Origin: Ailanthus altissimus | Taxonomy: Eukaryota; Streptophyta; Magnoliopsida; Sapindales; Simaroubaceae | Assembly (NCBI GenBank): GCA_946807835.1 | Contig: OX327697.1 | Span: 22,020,001-22,084,000, forward strand | Reading direction: 5' to 3' | DNA length: 64,000 nucleotides | Part shown: in pieces, positions 45,576-58,500 of the stretch | Layout: each line of letters starts with the position of its first letter | Numbering within the stretch: the first letter of the stretch is position 1 | Notes under the pieces: generated by a model | Seen by the model: only the letters and a program-made list of their open reading frames with translations | Told to the model about the DNA's origin: nothing | Databases searched by the model: none | Position numbers and translations under genes: made by a program

Positions 45576-46151
45576 GTAAATAGCATAAATATTTATCTGT
45601 CTAAAAATAAATCATGAATAAATCTGATAATATATAATTAAATCATAAACTGTTGTATTAAAAATATATAATATTTATATAGTTATCTACTCACAAAATT
45701 GTGCTAATCTTGAATTGGATAGAGAATCTAGATCTACCAGCTATCGAAACTCCTCATATATCATAGGATGTAAAATTATTTTGTTAGTATCGAAATGTAT
45801 CATAAAAACTAAAGCATCAATATTCTAATTTCATGAAACTATTACCCACTAAATTACTGGATATAGATCTACAACCCAAACTCATTCCTTGTATTTCTCT
45901 TTTAATTTTCTCCTAGCCTTTTCCTTTTATTCTTTCTTTTCTTTCCCTTCCTCTCGACTTTCTTTCTCTCTTTTCCCTCTCCCTCATCTTCCGTTTCCAA
46001 TTCACTTATCTCATTCTCATTTCAAATGAAGCTAAACAAATTATATATATATATGAGACAGCCACCACTTAACCATTTTTATTTTTTATTTTATTCTCTC
46101 TCTTTTTTTTTTGCCATTAACCCATGTATAAAGCAAACCACGTGTATTATA
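45576..46151 (-). repeat. 3' LTR remnant of the nested gypsy
   Basis: Homologous to 53570-54160. It lacks the inner part equivalent to 53168-53568, where it abuts the outer copia coding sequence at a deletion junction near 45576. Confidence 0.7.
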
Positions 46152-46499
46152 ATTTCTCCCTCTTATAAGAATTTCTTCATCGAAGTTCATATATCTGTTT
46201 GAAACAAGTGCAAACACTAAACTGTCATCTGATTCTCACATTCCTAAATAGACTCTTTGATTGGATAATTTGTTCATAAGACTTTAATTAGAGGAATAAT
46301 CTTATTATGTAATACTTGCTTGTGGTAGTCAAATATCTGAATAAGCTCCTCATCATAAGTTAGGTTTGGCCTCAACTAAACTAGCTAAGTGTCTAGAATT
46401 TGAGAAGGATTAGATATATATCATAAGGCATAATATATTGAGAACTAAGTTTCCCTTATTTTCTAAAATGAATCACACTCTTCCATTAAGAGATTCGTA

Positions 46500-47990
46500 A
46501 GAGGGCTCAGTCACCTATTACAAACTTAAGTTGTCTGCGGCGTTTATCTATAAAAAAATTTTGTCTGTCTTGAGCTATTTTGAGTCTATCTCTAATAATA
46601 TTAATCTTCTTGCTAATGGCTTGGATAATTTCTGAACCCAACAGTTTTCTTTCTCCAACCTCATCCCAACAAACTGGAGTTCTACATTTTCTTCCATTTA
46701 AAGCCTTATATGGCATCATCTAGATACTAAACTGATAACTATTATTGTATGCAAACTCCATCAATGATAAATAATCGTCTCAGTTACCCTTAAGTTGCAA
46801 CACACACACTCAGAGTATATCATTTAATATCTAAATAATACTTTATAACTACCTATCTATCTGAGATGAAAAGCTATACTAAATTCAACTTAGTGCCCAA
46901 AGCCTTTTGTAAACTAGGCCAGAATCTATAAGCGAATTACGGATCTCTATCAGATACAATTGATACAAGAGTCCCATGCAACTGTACAATGTCACTCACA
47001 TATAAATGAACTAGCCCATCTAATGAGTACGAAACCTTACAAGATAAGAATTAAGCTAACTTAATTAATCGATCAACAATCACCAAAATACTATTATAAC
47101 CTCTCTGAGTACAAGAAAGATCAACAACAAAATTCATAGTGATATGTTCCAACTTTTACTCAGAAATTGAAAGCGACTGAGATAATTATACTAGTCTCTG
47201 ATAATCTGCTTTAACCCACTAACAAATTAGGTAGTGAGATACAAACTCTACAATCTCTTTTTTTATACTCTACCACCAATGATGTTCTCTTAGAGTACAA
47301 TTTATTTTTATGTTGCCAGGATGTATAATATAAGCTAAACTATGAGCTTCTTTTAAAATCCGCTTCTTTAACTCTGAGTTATTCGGAACACAAAATCTGT
47401 TACCAATAACTAATGTCCCATTATCTCTTAACAATAAATCAATCCGCATTCCATCCATTACTTCTTGCTTAAGTTTACCCAAATTAAGATCCTGATTATG
47501 CATTTCTTGAATCTGATTAATTAACATAGGCTTAACTTAAAAATGTGCTAAAAGCATCATTGTAAACAATAAATCCTTCAATCCTAGATGGAAGTAAATG
47601 AACTAAAGTTGAAGTCAATCTCTTAAAAATTATCTTCACATTCATCTTTGCACTTAAATTTTATATTATTTTATAGTCAACTTTATCAACAGTGCAGGAA
47701 TCTTAAAAAAATCTTTAAAAAACCTCTAGTGATAATCTGCTTGACCAAGGAAGCTTCTACCTTTTGTCACACTAGCTTATTGCTCTCAATTTACCATAGA
47801 TTTAATTTTATGAGGATCCATAAATTCCATCAACTAGTATCTTATGGCCTAAACATGCAACTTTATATAGCTAGAAATAACATTTGCTAAACTTAGCATA
47901 TAACTGTTTATTTAAAATCTAAAATACTATCTTCAAATGCGCTACATGCTTTTCTATACTCCGTGCTTATATAAGGATTTCATCAATAAA
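46500..47990 (-). pseudogene. Gypsy pol remnant: RT palm end and integrase
   Basis: From 47990 downward on the minus strand: VFIDEILI (the decayed F-x-DD catalytic motif), EKHVAHLKIV, KQLYAKFSKC and ACLGH of reverse transcriptase; then a gap where RNase H should be; then the integrase zinc region KEAHSLAYIIHPGNIKI and LREHHWW (47270-47400); and the C-terminal MMPYKALNGRKCRTPVCW, VGERKLLGSEI and AQDRQNFFIDKRRRQLKF (46507-46719). Multiple stops are present. The catalytic second Asp reads Glu here (IDE). Confidence 0.8.
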
Positions 47991-47995
47991 TACTA

Positions 47996-48180
47996 TGTTG
48001 AAGTAGAAGCACACAAACAAGTAATATCACCCAAACAAATAATGCAGAACAAGCAATTAAAGGAATAAAGAGAGAAAGGGTAGAAGAACAACACACAAAA
48101 AATTACGTGGTTTGGTAACTTGCCTACATCTATGGCGGATCAAGATCACACTCTTCTTATTATGAATCATAAGGCACTTA
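47996..48180 (-). repeat. Truncated 3' LTR of the Tnt1-like copia
   Basis: Matches the last 185 bp (R/U5 side) of the 5' LTR, including TACGTGGTTTGGTAACTTGCC with CTACATCTATGGCGG on plus. Homology breaks off at GGCACTTACA, after which RNase H coding sequence follows directly. U3 and the polypurine tract are deleted. Confidence 0.8.
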
Positions 48181-51100
48181 CATCCATGCCGACCTCTCGT
48201 AGAACTTCATGCTTGCTTACGTGTATGGCACTCTGATTGTCACAATATACACTGATATTCACATCTTTACCAGCCAATATCTTCGTACATATGCCTTTCA
48301 ACCACACGGCCTCCTTAATAGCTTCACCAATAGCTATGTACTCCGCCTTTGTGGTAGATAGTGCAATAACATATTATAGAATTAATCTCCAATATACATA
48401 GCCCGTCAACGATATTTTCTTGTCTAGATTACCTGCATAATCTGAGTCTACGTACCCTCTTACCATTTCACTGCTGTCCTCATCCCTCTTATACACCAAT
48501 CCGTGATTTGACGTCCCCTTGAGATATCTCAAAATCCACTTCACTGCAAGCCAACGATCCTTACCTGAATTTTCCACATATCTACTCACCACACTCACAG
48601 CCTGTGCTATGTCTAGTATTGTACAAATTATTACATACATGATGCTCCTCACAACGCTTGCATATGATACTTTACTCATCTGTAGTTTCTTCTCTTCGGA
48701 TGTCGGCGACTGTGCTGCTGAAAGTCTGAAATGCATGACCAAATAAGTAGAGACCACCTTTGCGTTGGACATACCAAACTTCTCTAGAATTTTAAATACA
48801 TATCGCTATTGGGACAAGAAGATAACATCTCTTCTTTCCCTCACAATATCCATACTCAATTTTTTTTTTGCTGCTCTCAAATCCTTCATTTTAAACTCGC
48901 CACTCAACTACTTCTTGAGCTTATGTATTTCTTCTATGTTCTTACATGCGATCAACATATCATTGACGTATAGAAGTAAATACATCATCCCATAACTTAT
49001 GTTCTTGAAGTACACGCATCCATCATACTTGCTCCTACTAAAGCCACAAGCCATCATAAACTCATCAAATCTACTATACCACTGGCTAAGTGATTGCTTT
49101 AACCTATATAATGACTTCTTTAGCAGACAAGTATGATCTTCTTTTTCGGGCTCCTCGAACCCTTGTGGATGTGCCATGTATATCGTCTCTTCAAGCTCTC
49201 TATGTAGAAAAGATATCTTTACATCCATTTGCTCTAGATGTAAATCAAAGTTTGTACACGTGACTAACAAAATTCTAATAGATGTGTGCTTGACGATTGG
49301 AGAGAATATCTCATAAAAATCAACTCCCTCTCTTTGAGTAAAATATTGTGCAACTAACTTAGCCTTGAATCTTGTAGGCTTTATCCCTGGTATCCCCTCC
49401 TTCACCTTATACTCCTATTTACACCCAACTAGTTTCTCTTGAGGTATCTCCACTAACTTTCAAGTACTATTCTTCCTAAGAGAACTAATCTCTTCTTCCA
49501 TAACTTGCTACCATTCTTTCTTGTTTTCACTCTCCATAACCTCACCATATGTCTTAGGCTCATCATACTTAAGAGTATAAGCATAATTAAAAGCATGAGC
49601 AACTAGATCTGCTTGTGCAGACCTGACTGGTGGGTTAATCGTTCTCCTTAGCCTGTCTCTAGCTAGCTGATACTTTTCAAGTTCTATATTAGGAGTCCTA
49701 GTCTTTCTTTGAGTGGACTTGGAGGAACTCATCTGTGTTATTGGTTCATCTTCAAGGATCTCCTTGTTAAAGTACTGATCTGAGGGCATATCAGATTTAC
49801 TCTCTGGTTCCACTTCAACTTCTATTGACTCGGGTGCTGAGTCTTCCTTGGTCACAGGTTCTTTTTTCTAATCTTTTTGGGAGATTTTTAGCATCGTCGT
49901 CTTATCGAACATCACGTCACAACTTATCATACTCCTTGGTGGTGTCAAGTCTTTACACCACGCCTTATATCCTTTCACTTCTTTGAGATATCCTATGAAT
50001 ACCCATTTGATAGCTCTAGGTTCCAACTTTCCCTCCTTAATATGTACAAAGGCAGGGCATCCAAATATTCTGAGGTGATTATACTTAGGAGAATTGCCAG
50101 ACTATTTCTCTCTGGCGTCTTAAATTCAATTGCTGAGGAGGGACTTCTATTAATCAAATAAGCTGCAGTCACTACAGCTTCTCCCTAAAATGCATTGGAT
50201 ATCCTTACATTGGTAAGCATGCATCTAACTCTTTCAAGTATGGTCTTATTCATCCTCTCAGCTACACCATTATACTGTGGTGTTAATATCACCATTCTAT
50301 GCCTTGTAATCCCATACTTGGTACAAAACCCATCAAACTCTCTATTGCAAAATTTGAAGCCGTTGTCAGTTCTCAACCTTTTCACCCTTTTTCCAGTCTG
50401 ATTCTTAACAAGAGTCCTCCAAGTCTTGAATTCATCAAACACTTGATCATTTCTCTTCAACACATAGACCCACAGCTTCTTTGAATAATCATAAATTAAA
50501 CTGAGAAAATACCTGGCATCACCACGAGTAGTTGTTTGAGCTGATCCTAAAGATCCGAGTGTATGTAGTCAAGAGTCCCCTTAGTCTTATGCTTGTCAGT
50601 ACTAAACCTCACCTTATGCATTTTCCCAAGTCCACAATACTCATAAAACTCTAAGGGCTGGAACTTATCCTCACCAAATGCCTTTTGACTAAATGACTCC
50701 TTTAGATTTCTCTCGCCTAGGTATGCCAGTATAAGATGCTACAACTTGGTTTGCATACTCTCATCATCTACAGAGAATAATGCAGAATCACTCACAACTT
50801 CACCCTTAAGTACATAAACGCCTTTGTGATTCTCTCCTCTCATTATCACCATGGAACATTTCAACACTCTCAAAACCCCTCTATCGATCCTGATGGAAAC
50901 CATTTGGTCTAAAGTCCATAGTGAGATCAAGTTTCTTTTGAGGTCAAGAGCATACCTAACATCTGTTAATTCTCTCACTCACCCATCATGTAGCCTAAGT
51001 TTAACACTACCAATTCCTATCATCTGACATGCAACATCATTACTTATTAACATCTTACCACTATTAATGGCCTAAAAATTTACAAACCAAGACTTGTGCG

Positions 51101-51921
51101 GGCACATGTGAAAAGTACAATCAGAATCAAGAACCCATTGTTCAGTGTTCTTACCATCAGCAACGACGAGTATTTCTGCCATGTCATAGCTATCATTATA
51201 GGCAAGCATAGCATTCGCTTTTTTCTTGTCTTATGCTCTTTTCTTAGGATAGTCCTTTATAAAGTGCCCATCTTTCTTACAATAATAGCACTTCTTAGGA
51301 GTTTTAGACTTCGATCTTGAGCTATTTTTTCTTCCATCTCTATATGAGGTCCTTCTTTTTACAGATAAATTTTTTGTATTGCCCTCAATCTGCTTCTCTA
51401 ATAACTTTGAGTTTAATGATGATTTCACATCACTCATCGTTAAACTCTCTTTGTCGTAGAGTAGTGTATCAACAAAGCTCTCATAACTCTTAAGGAGTGA
51501 ACTCAGCAGGATAATTGCTCTATCTTCATCTTTATATGATCTTCATCGACATTCCCTCTGACATAGACAACTGATACAACTTCTTTTTTATATGCAATCT
51601 ATTGGCCAACGATTTTTGCATATAAAGAGAGTTAAGCTTTTTCCAAAGACCTATTGTTGTCGTCTCAACTGCTACTTCCTTTAGTACTTCATCGCTCAAT
51701 GATAGAACGATTATGCTATGAGCTCTTTCTTGAATGTCCATTCTTTCTACTCCAGCTTTAGATAACTTTGGTGTCTTCTCTTCATCACTAGGTGGAGTTG
51801 CAGTCTCCTCTAATGTCGAGTCTAGCATTTGGCTCACCAACAATGCCTTTATCTTCATCTTTCACAAATTGAAGTCATTCGTACCATTGAATTTCTTTAC
51901 CTCATACTTGGGTGTGGCCAT
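48181..51921 (-). pseudogene. gag-pol of the Tnt1-like copia (multiple stops)
   Basis: On the minus strand: gag from ATG at 51921 (MATPKYEVKKFNGTNDFNL, then TGA where Trp is expected); UBN2-type gag with ERAHSIIVLSLSDEVL; a zinc knuckle CYYCKKDGHFIKDY with the last Cys changed; protease WVLDSDCTFHMCP, in which the Gly of the usual DSG is Asp; GAG-pre-integrase and integrase with RLRTDNGFKFCN and YNGVAERMNKTILERVR (50185-50463); reverse transcriptase QMDVKISFLHRELEE, LYRLKQSLSQW and YVNDM, in which YVDD has an Asn (48908-49405); and RNase H LRYLKGTSNHGLVY and GYVDSDYAGNLDK. Not functional. Confidence 0.85.
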
Positions 51922-51937
51922 GTCTGCTTAAAACCAA

Positions 51938-51949
51938 GCTCTGATACCA
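51938..51949 (-). other. Primer-binding site (tRNA-iMet) of the Tnt1-like copia
   Basis: TGGTATCAGAGC on the minus strand, 3 nt after the end of the 5' LTR (CTTCAACA) and just before the gag ATG. Confidence 0.9.
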
Positions 51950-51952
51950 GTT

Positions 51953-52678
51953 TGTTGAAGTGGATGTATACAAACAAGCAATATCACCCAAGTAAATAAT
52001 GCAGAACAAGCAATTAAAGGAATAAAGAGAGAAATGGTATAAAAAGAACACACACAAAATTATGTAGTTTGGCAACTTGCCTACGTCCACGGCGGATCAA
52101 GATCACACTCTTCTTATTATGAATCATAAAGCACTCACAAAGTATGCCTTTTACAAGAAAGATCACAAAGAAAACTCTTTCTTGCACTCTAAGAATTTTC
52201 TCTAACAAAGAACCACAAAGATTTCTTACTTGATCACTTAGATCTCTTGGGTTATCACAAAGATGTGTTTACAAGCCAATTGAGAGCCTTTATATAGGCT
52301 TAGGATATCCTAAGTTTACCCTAAATGTGTGGTAGTCATATTGGAGAGTCCTGAAGTAAGTGAGAGACGAAATAAGGAAGTCTCAAAATGAAAAATGTAT
52401 TTTCGCGCTCAATGCCTAGTCCCGCGTCGCTCAGCGCCCATCGCAACAATGCTGGTGCCCCTACCTGGGCACCGCGGTGCTGATCACCTGATGCCGTGGT
52501 GCTCAAGTACTGGTTTGGGCACAATGGCGCCCACTCCTAGTGGTCGTGGTGCTAGCGCCTGTCACCCTCTTTTTCGCTTTTCGCCTCTTTTCGCCACCGT
52601 CTTTGATCCTTACACACCTTATGCTCTTAGCTTGATCTCCAAATTAAATCTCTATAATTTTCAATCAATATTCTCACA
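51953..52678 (-). repeat. 5' LTR of the Tnt1-like copia (726 bp)
   Basis: On the minus strand it runs from TGTGAGAATATTG to CTTCAACA. It has a GC-rich U3 block (52418-52570 with GCGCC, CCGCGG and GGCGC words), a TATA region (CCTATATAAAGG near 52290) and CCGCCGTGGACGTAGGC near 52095. It is the same family as the solo LTR at 15877-16592. The open frame at 52395-52703 on plus is an artefact of the GC-rich block. Confidence 0.88.
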
Positions 52679-52683
52679 TACTA

Positions 52684-53160
52684 TAACAAATCAATCAAAA
52701 TAGGGATAAAACACTTAATTCATAAAATCCAAGAATGCAGTTAGAGCATTAGTAAACCCAAATAGCATTATGAAGGAAATTTTAGACATCAATATCTCTA
52801 ATCTTCAATTGATGATACCTTGACCGTAGATTAATTTTGAGAAGATTTTGCAGTCTATAACTGATCAAATAAATCATCAATATAAGAAAATGGATACTTA
52901 TTGATCATAATGACTTTATTTAGCTCCCGATAATTAATACATAGCCTCAATGTTTCATCCTTCTTTTTAATAAATAATATTGGTGTTCCCCATGACTGTA
53001 CACTAGGTTAATAAAGCCTTTATCTAACAATTCTTATAATTAAGTCTTCAATTCTTTTAACTCTGAGGAGTCCATTCTATATAGTGCTTTAGAGATAGGA
53101 GTTGTACCAGAAACCAAATCAATAACAAAATCAATCTCTCTATCTTGTGGAAATCATAAC
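52684..53160 (-). pseudogene. Gypsy reverse transcriptase, N-terminal half (broken)
   Basis: From 53160 down the minus strand, in several frames: RLIDFV-type words, [68 protein letters not shown], and then FGFTNA and TAFLDFMN before the break at 52683. This is the standard Del/Tekay RT order. It continues at 47990 beyond the Tnt1-like insertion. Confidence 0.8.
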
Positions 53161-53167
53161 AAAATAT

Positions 53168-54160
53168 GAATATGAAAACTAGAAGTGTAAGTTGTCATAA
53201 AATCTATTCAGAAGCTGAATATATATAACGTAGCTCTGTAAACATGTACTATATACATACTGAAAATCACACCATACTTATACCCGGAGAAAAGCTAGTT
53301 TAACCTAGCGGAGTAACTCACCCATAGGCAGAGCGGGGGATCTGAGCTGGTCTAACCTGGTGGAATGCTATATCGCTCGAGCTGAGCAAATAAACTGGTT
53401 TAACGCATGCGTAGAGAAACTACACTAAATGGCAGGGTACGCATATAGTGGTTCAAAAACTACTACTATATAATATCATGGAAACATAATTAGTATGAAA
53501 TAAATATTTTTATACTGAACGTAATTAGAAACTATACTAAAATAAATTCTACAATATTTTTTAATATTCTAATAGCATAAATATTTATCTGTCTAAAACT
53601 AAATCATGAATAAATCTAAAACAAATATAATTAAATCATAAACTGCTGTCATAAAATCTATTATGAAGCTCAATATACTTATATAGTTATCCACTCATAA
53701 AACTGTGCTAATCCTAAATTGGATCAAAAATCTAGAGTCTACTAGCTATCGGTACTCCTTCTTTATCATAAGGTGTAAAAATATATTATTAGTACCGATA
53801 TATATCATAAAAACTAAAACATTAATATTTTTCATAAAACTGTTACCCGCTAAATTACTGGATATAAATCTAACCACCCAAACTCATTCCCTGTATTTCT
53901 CTTAAATTTTCACCTAGCCTCTTCCTCTTTTTCTTTTTCTTTCCCTTCCTCTCGGCTTTCTTTCTTTATTCTTCTTCTTTCTCTCTTTTTTCCCCTTCTC
54001 TCCTCTTCTGTTTCCAATTTGCTTATCCCATTCTCATTTCAAATGAAGCCAATCAAATTATATATAGAGATGAGATGGCCACCGCTTGACAATTTCTATT
54101 TTCTATTTTATTCTTTTTTTTGTCACTAACCCCTGTATAAAGTAAATCGCGTGCATTACA
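53168..54160 (-). repeat. 5' LTR of the nested Del/Tekay-like gypsy
   Basis: On the minus strand it starts TGTAATGCACGCG at 54160. The portion 53570-54160 is shared with the 3' LTR remnant. The inner portion (53168-53568) has the landmark words of these LTRs (TATACCCGGAGAAAAGC, GGTTTAACGCATGCG on plus). No primer site is found at the inner edge, so the LTR/internal boundary and gag are lost. Confidence 0.65.
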
Positions 54161-54162
54161 CT

Positions 54163-55233
54163 ATGTACTAATTTTGGTCTCCAAAATCATCCATTGCAGT
54201 CATATAGGCTGTTGGTCTATTTTGATTTTTAGGCTGTGGACTAGTGTAGTTGTCATCAAATCTGTGCCAACATTTGTCTATGTGTGGCCTGCTTTGCCAT
54301 AAATCTGATTTGTTACAGGATTTGTTAAATTGTTACAGGATATATAGATCTTAAATTGTTACAGGATTTGTTATTGTAGGCATTTCTATCACCTAAAGGT
54401 GTGCCATGACCTCTTCGTTAATTGAAGTTTCCTTTGCCTGAATTATTTTTCCTCTGTTCATGTTGCTGAGTGTAATTTTGAGAATTGTTCCTTTGAGTAA
54501 TATTTGCTTGAATGTCAAGTGTTGTATGAGCAGAAATCTGATCAGTTCTGCTTTCATGATTAAGTAGCATTGCATACATTTCTTGCAGAAAGGGAAGTTC
54601 ATTTCTAGAGGTTATGTTGACTACTATAAAGTTAAAATCAGAAACAAATCTAGCTAATATTTATAAGATTAAATCATCTTCATTAACATGGCTTCTTATA
54701 GCAGCTAAGTGATCAGAAATGGATTTCATTTTAATGAAGAAATCACTTACATATAGTGCTCATTTCTTAGTTATTTGGAGTTGCATATGAAGTTGAAGGA
54801 TCCTAGCCTTTGATTGAGATGAAAAAAACCTTTCAATCATTGTCCATAACTCATATGATGTGACATAATTGATTATTGTTCTAAGTATGCTCTCTGTCAT
54901 TGTTGATAGTAACCAACTAAGCAATAATTGATCTTGTTCCATCTAGATGGTGTAATCTGGATTAGTTGTGGTTTCAACATTTTCTTTTTTAGCAATGGAA
55001 ATAAGAATAGCATCTAGTTTCTTTTTGGTACCATTGATGAAATTTTCGAGGTCGTGTCTTCAAATGGCTGGCAAGACCTAAGATTTCTAAATGAGATAGT
55101 TTTTTCGATCAAGTTTTAATAATGAGAAATTGTTGGCCAAAGTGATGATGTTAGTATGAGTGTTTGGTGATGTGTTCCCAATGTTTGTATTAGGAACAAC
55201 ATTGGATGTTGGAGACTTCTCGATGGTGGCCAT
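54163..55233 (-). pseudogene. gag of the outer copia (broken)
   Basis: On the minus strand from 55233: MATIEKSPTSN, LDRKNYLI then a stop where Trp is expected, LENFINGTKKKLDAI, MEQDQLLLSWLLSTMTESIL, SYELWTMIERFFSSQSKAR (54760-54960), and near the end a zinc-knuckle remnant KAGHT, KCWHRFDDNYT and MTAMDDFGDQN. These are standard copia gag (UBN2-like) features. Interrupted at 54160 by the gypsy LTR. Confidence 0.8.
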
Positions 55234-55250
55234 GGATAGAATCGACAACT

Positions 55251-55262
55251 GCTCTGATACCA
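55251..55262 (-). other. Primer-binding site (tRNA-iMet) of the outer copia
   Basis: TGGTATCAGAGC on the minus strand between the 5' LTR and the gag ATG at 55233. Confidence 0.88.
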
Positions 55263-55555
55263 AGATAGAAAATGAGATAATATATTGAAAGTTAATCTCT
55301 TGTATTAATACTTTCGTAAGTTATACATGTAATCTTTATATACAAATAATATACATAGATGATTATTTGTAGAGATAGGATTTTATCTTTATCTCTAATA
55401 CAAAAGACTAAATATATATGTACAGCTTATCCCTACTTATAAACTTATATTTATCTTTAGAATTTTTGAATCATCTCTTTGAGTTAGTTAACTAACTTAA
55501 CTAACTTACTGCTACTGTTGTTTGTCCTTCTTTCTTTGTATTAGTTTCTCTAACA
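55263..55555 (-). repeat. 5' LTR of the outer copia (about 290 bp)
   Basis: On the minus strand it begins TGTTAGAGAAAC at 55555 and ends near CATTTTCTATCT. The GTTAGTTAACTAACTTAACTAAC block is partly palindromic and is also present in the 3' LTR remnant (42388-42511). The inner boundary is uncertain by about 10 bp. Confidence 0.7.
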
Positions 55556-58500
55556 ATTTGAAAGTTGCCGAGCTTATAACCTGAAGCCTTACATATACCA
55601 CCACTTAATAGTAGTTCCAATAGAGGCTTAATGAAATGAAGATGCGATAATCCTTTTTTACCATACTTCAAACGTAGAGCTATGATTGAAAAGGAATGGA
55701 AATTGGAGAATAAACCTGTCTAGAAGAACTTGGGGAGCAAACTTGGCAAAAAGAGCTTTATGGGAAAGCTTAGTGAAAACAACTTAAAAAATAAGCATGT
55801 CTACACAATACAAAATTTGTCATTTTTGTCTTTGTTTTTATCTTTATTTGTTCATTAAGTTTTTTTTTTTTCCACAATAGCTAATTATCTCAGGGAAGAT
55901 AATTGGGCACATTTTAAGAACAAAAATAATATTAAAGAAAAGGGTAATTAGCTACTTTAAAAAAAAAAATAGAAACTTGATAGGTAAATCAAGATAAAAG
56001 TAAGGTTGGAAGTGAAGTTCCCTTAGAAAATAAGACTACGCTTATAAAATTGAGTTCAAAGTTTGTATCACAACTAATATGCTATTAATAAAAAAATTGA
56101 CATGTATTAGCCGATTGTTATTTTTTTCCATTATCATTAATATAATGTTAATTGTATAACATTAATCAAAGAATAAAACATCAAGTATCACATTAATTGA
56201 GATACAATTTGTTGTATTACAATTTTGTAAATAGCATTACTTATGTATAGAAGGTTGAAGAATTTGTATCTTGTGGTAATTGTTTGTTCACATTTTATTA
56301 AAATACAGATGTCTATGCTTAAGAACACATGTGTGTATTTATAGTTTTGCTTATTAATCTCTTAGTAGAGATTTTTAATGATTTTTTAAAAAGCAACTAT
56401 TTTAATCCTTTAAAATGGTCATCATGTTCACTTTTTAATTAAAATTTTATATTACTAAAAAGCTCATAAGATAATTTATAATTAAAGAAAAAATAACATA
56501 TTTAAATAAAATAACACCTTTACTTTTAGTCTTACTTTAATTTAATTTTTTAACATAATTTTTAACTAAAAAATTAAACGATACAAATAATGAAACTGTT
56601 TACCAGATTTTGAATTATCTTGGATCAACGAGTTAAATTTATAATCCTCTAGAAACAGTTGCTAAGTTTTTGATGAGTTGGGCTAGATTGACCACCTTAA
56701 ATGATCCCTCAGCTTTAGGAAGTTCATACAACCACAAATTGCATCAGGTCATGTCGTAATTTTTTCTGACGACAATCCTCCAATGCTTAAATCAATGAGC
56801 ATCTAAGGAAAAATAAAGAAGGTGAAAGAAAGTTTAAAGAGGTGTTTTAGGAATGTTGTGTGTTTGTTGGATTGAGAAAGTGTTGTTTATGTGTTAGAGA
56901 AAAACCTAGAAGAAAGAAACTGAAAATAGATATGGATTTTTGAATGTCAACAAAAGAAAAAGAACTATTTTCTTAGTCTTCTAGCTTCTTTTTTATAAGC
57001 GTGCATTAAAAGTCCCATTAGAATTAAGGCAAATCTGTATCTTCCTGATTTAAGCTCATCCCTAATTTATTTGAATTCAGTTTATAACAAAAGGTTATTA
57101 ACTTTCAAGATTCTCAAAGATATAGTTGATTGGTTGATTTTGAGATTGTAGGGATTGGATTAGTCAAAGGTCCAAGTTTAAAATTCTCTGGAGTGCTAGT
57201 AAGTCTTTGGTACTTAACAAAGACTAATGTGGTCAGCCTTAGGAGGAGCCTTACATATTTAGCTTGGCCAATACTAGTTGTTGAGGAGTGTCTATTAATG
57301 CTGAGAAATTTGAAATAAGGACCATAAGTGGATCCCAAAGTCATTCCCTTATTTACTATCAAACCCTTTCATTGGTGATAAGTTGAGGCTTATGATATTC
57401 TTATGATGGGCCTAACCTTGAACCACGGGTAAGGAGATCTCGAGATACCAAGGTTCAAAGATTATGGGTTGTGCTGATCCCTCTAAAGAATTGGCTTGGG
57501 CCTGAATTCTAAGAGAGAAAAAATGTCCTTCAGTTTTCAGTATTGACTTTTTGATACTAGAAAGTTTATGAGTTCTTGGTCTAAAGGTTTGTCCCTAGCA
57601 TTATCATCCTCGAGATGCTCCTTAAATATCCAAGTAAGAGGAATTCTTAGTCTTATTTGAGTAGAGTCCTTAAGAAATTAAGAACCTGGAACCATTTACT
57701 ATTCAAGTTTGAATTTCAAACTATCATGACATAAATTGTTGTTGCCCTTTGAAAACCACCCTTTTTGGTCTATTTTAACACTTTGCCATTTGAAGAGAGA
57801 AAAAAAAACCATATGCATTCCAAAGAGAAAAAGTACGTAGATTTATTGTAGCAATTTAATCTTTAATTTAATTGCTGATTTTATTTAAGCTCTATTCCTT
57901 TTGAGCATTTTGTAGCAACTCACAGTAAGTTCTTCTCTTTAACTGCATTTTTTTAACGAAAAAAGATTCTTTATTTTCTTAAAAAAATCCATTGCTTGGC
58001 ATAAATACTATTGTTGTGTAGTGTTGTGTTTTGGCTTTTAAGAGCATATTTGCACTTTTGGTATTACATCTTACTTTATTGCTTAAAGTAGTATTGTACT
58101 TGAACTTTTTATGAATTCTATTGCGTTCTGTTAACTATTCTCCAGTTAGGATGTCTGACCTTGCCTAAATTACACTTATCTCCTAAACCTTAGAAAGTCA
58201 ACCCATAGCCAAACAAGTTCTCATAGTACAAAAAATCATACTATTGTAGATGTTAGATTGGACTTTAATAATATGAAAGAATGAGAGGTCCCCTTAACTA
58301 GAAAAAATAGTTGGGCTAATAGGTTTAGGGAAAATTTAGCTTATTAGAGAGAAACCTTAAGATCCATTTGAGGAGTAGAGCCTGAGGTCATCATGGTTGA
58401 GATGAGGGATAAAGAGGAAGGGAATACTTGATCGAGGTGGTCTTACTAAGAGTTAAAAGGACCTCGAAAGCAAAGAGTAGGTCTTTGAGAATAATGATGG

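Larger units (their letters stand above)
47996..52678 (-). mobile_element. Tnt1/Tork-like copia, innermost of the nest (TSD TACTA)
   Basis: Perfect duplication TACTA at 47991-47995 and 52679-52683. On the minus strand it runs TGTGAGAATATTG...CTTCAACA. It has a 726-bp 5' LTR (51953-52678), a tRNA-iMet primer site, gag and pol with all domains, and a 3' LTR cut to about 185 bp because a deletion joins the end of RNase H to the middle of the LTR near 48180. It inserted into gypsy reverse transcriptase: YPYFD ends just right of the element, and VFIDE resumes just left of it. Confidence 0.9.
45576..54160 (-). mobile_element. Del/Tekay-like Ty3/gypsy element, minus strand (decayed, nested)
   Basis: The 5' LTR (about 53168-54160) and 3' LTR remnant (45576-46151) share about 570 bp, including CATAAATATTTATCTGTCTAAA and a CT-rich block. 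A polypurine tract (AAGAGGGAGAAAT on the minus strand, 46152-46164) adjoins the 3' LTR. Integrase and reverse transcriptase remnants lie between. Gag and protease are absent, and RNase H is largely deleted. It inserted into the outer copia right after the gag word MTAMDDFGDQN and was later split by the Tnt1-like copia at 47996-52678. Confidence 0.75.
42388..55555 (-). mobile_element. Outer copia element of the three-level nest (decayed)
   Basis: On the minus strand: 5' LTR about 55263-55555, primer site 55251-55262, gag 55233-54163, then an interrupting gypsy block (about 45576-54160), pol 45575-42531, the polypurine tract TAAAGGGGA (42512-42520) and a truncated 3' LTR (42388-42511). Both LTRs share CTAAATATATATGTACA-like and GTTAGTTAACTAACTTA segments. 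About 100 residues of the protease region are missing at the left junction with the gypsy, so a deletion accompanied or followed that insertion. Confidence 0.75.
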
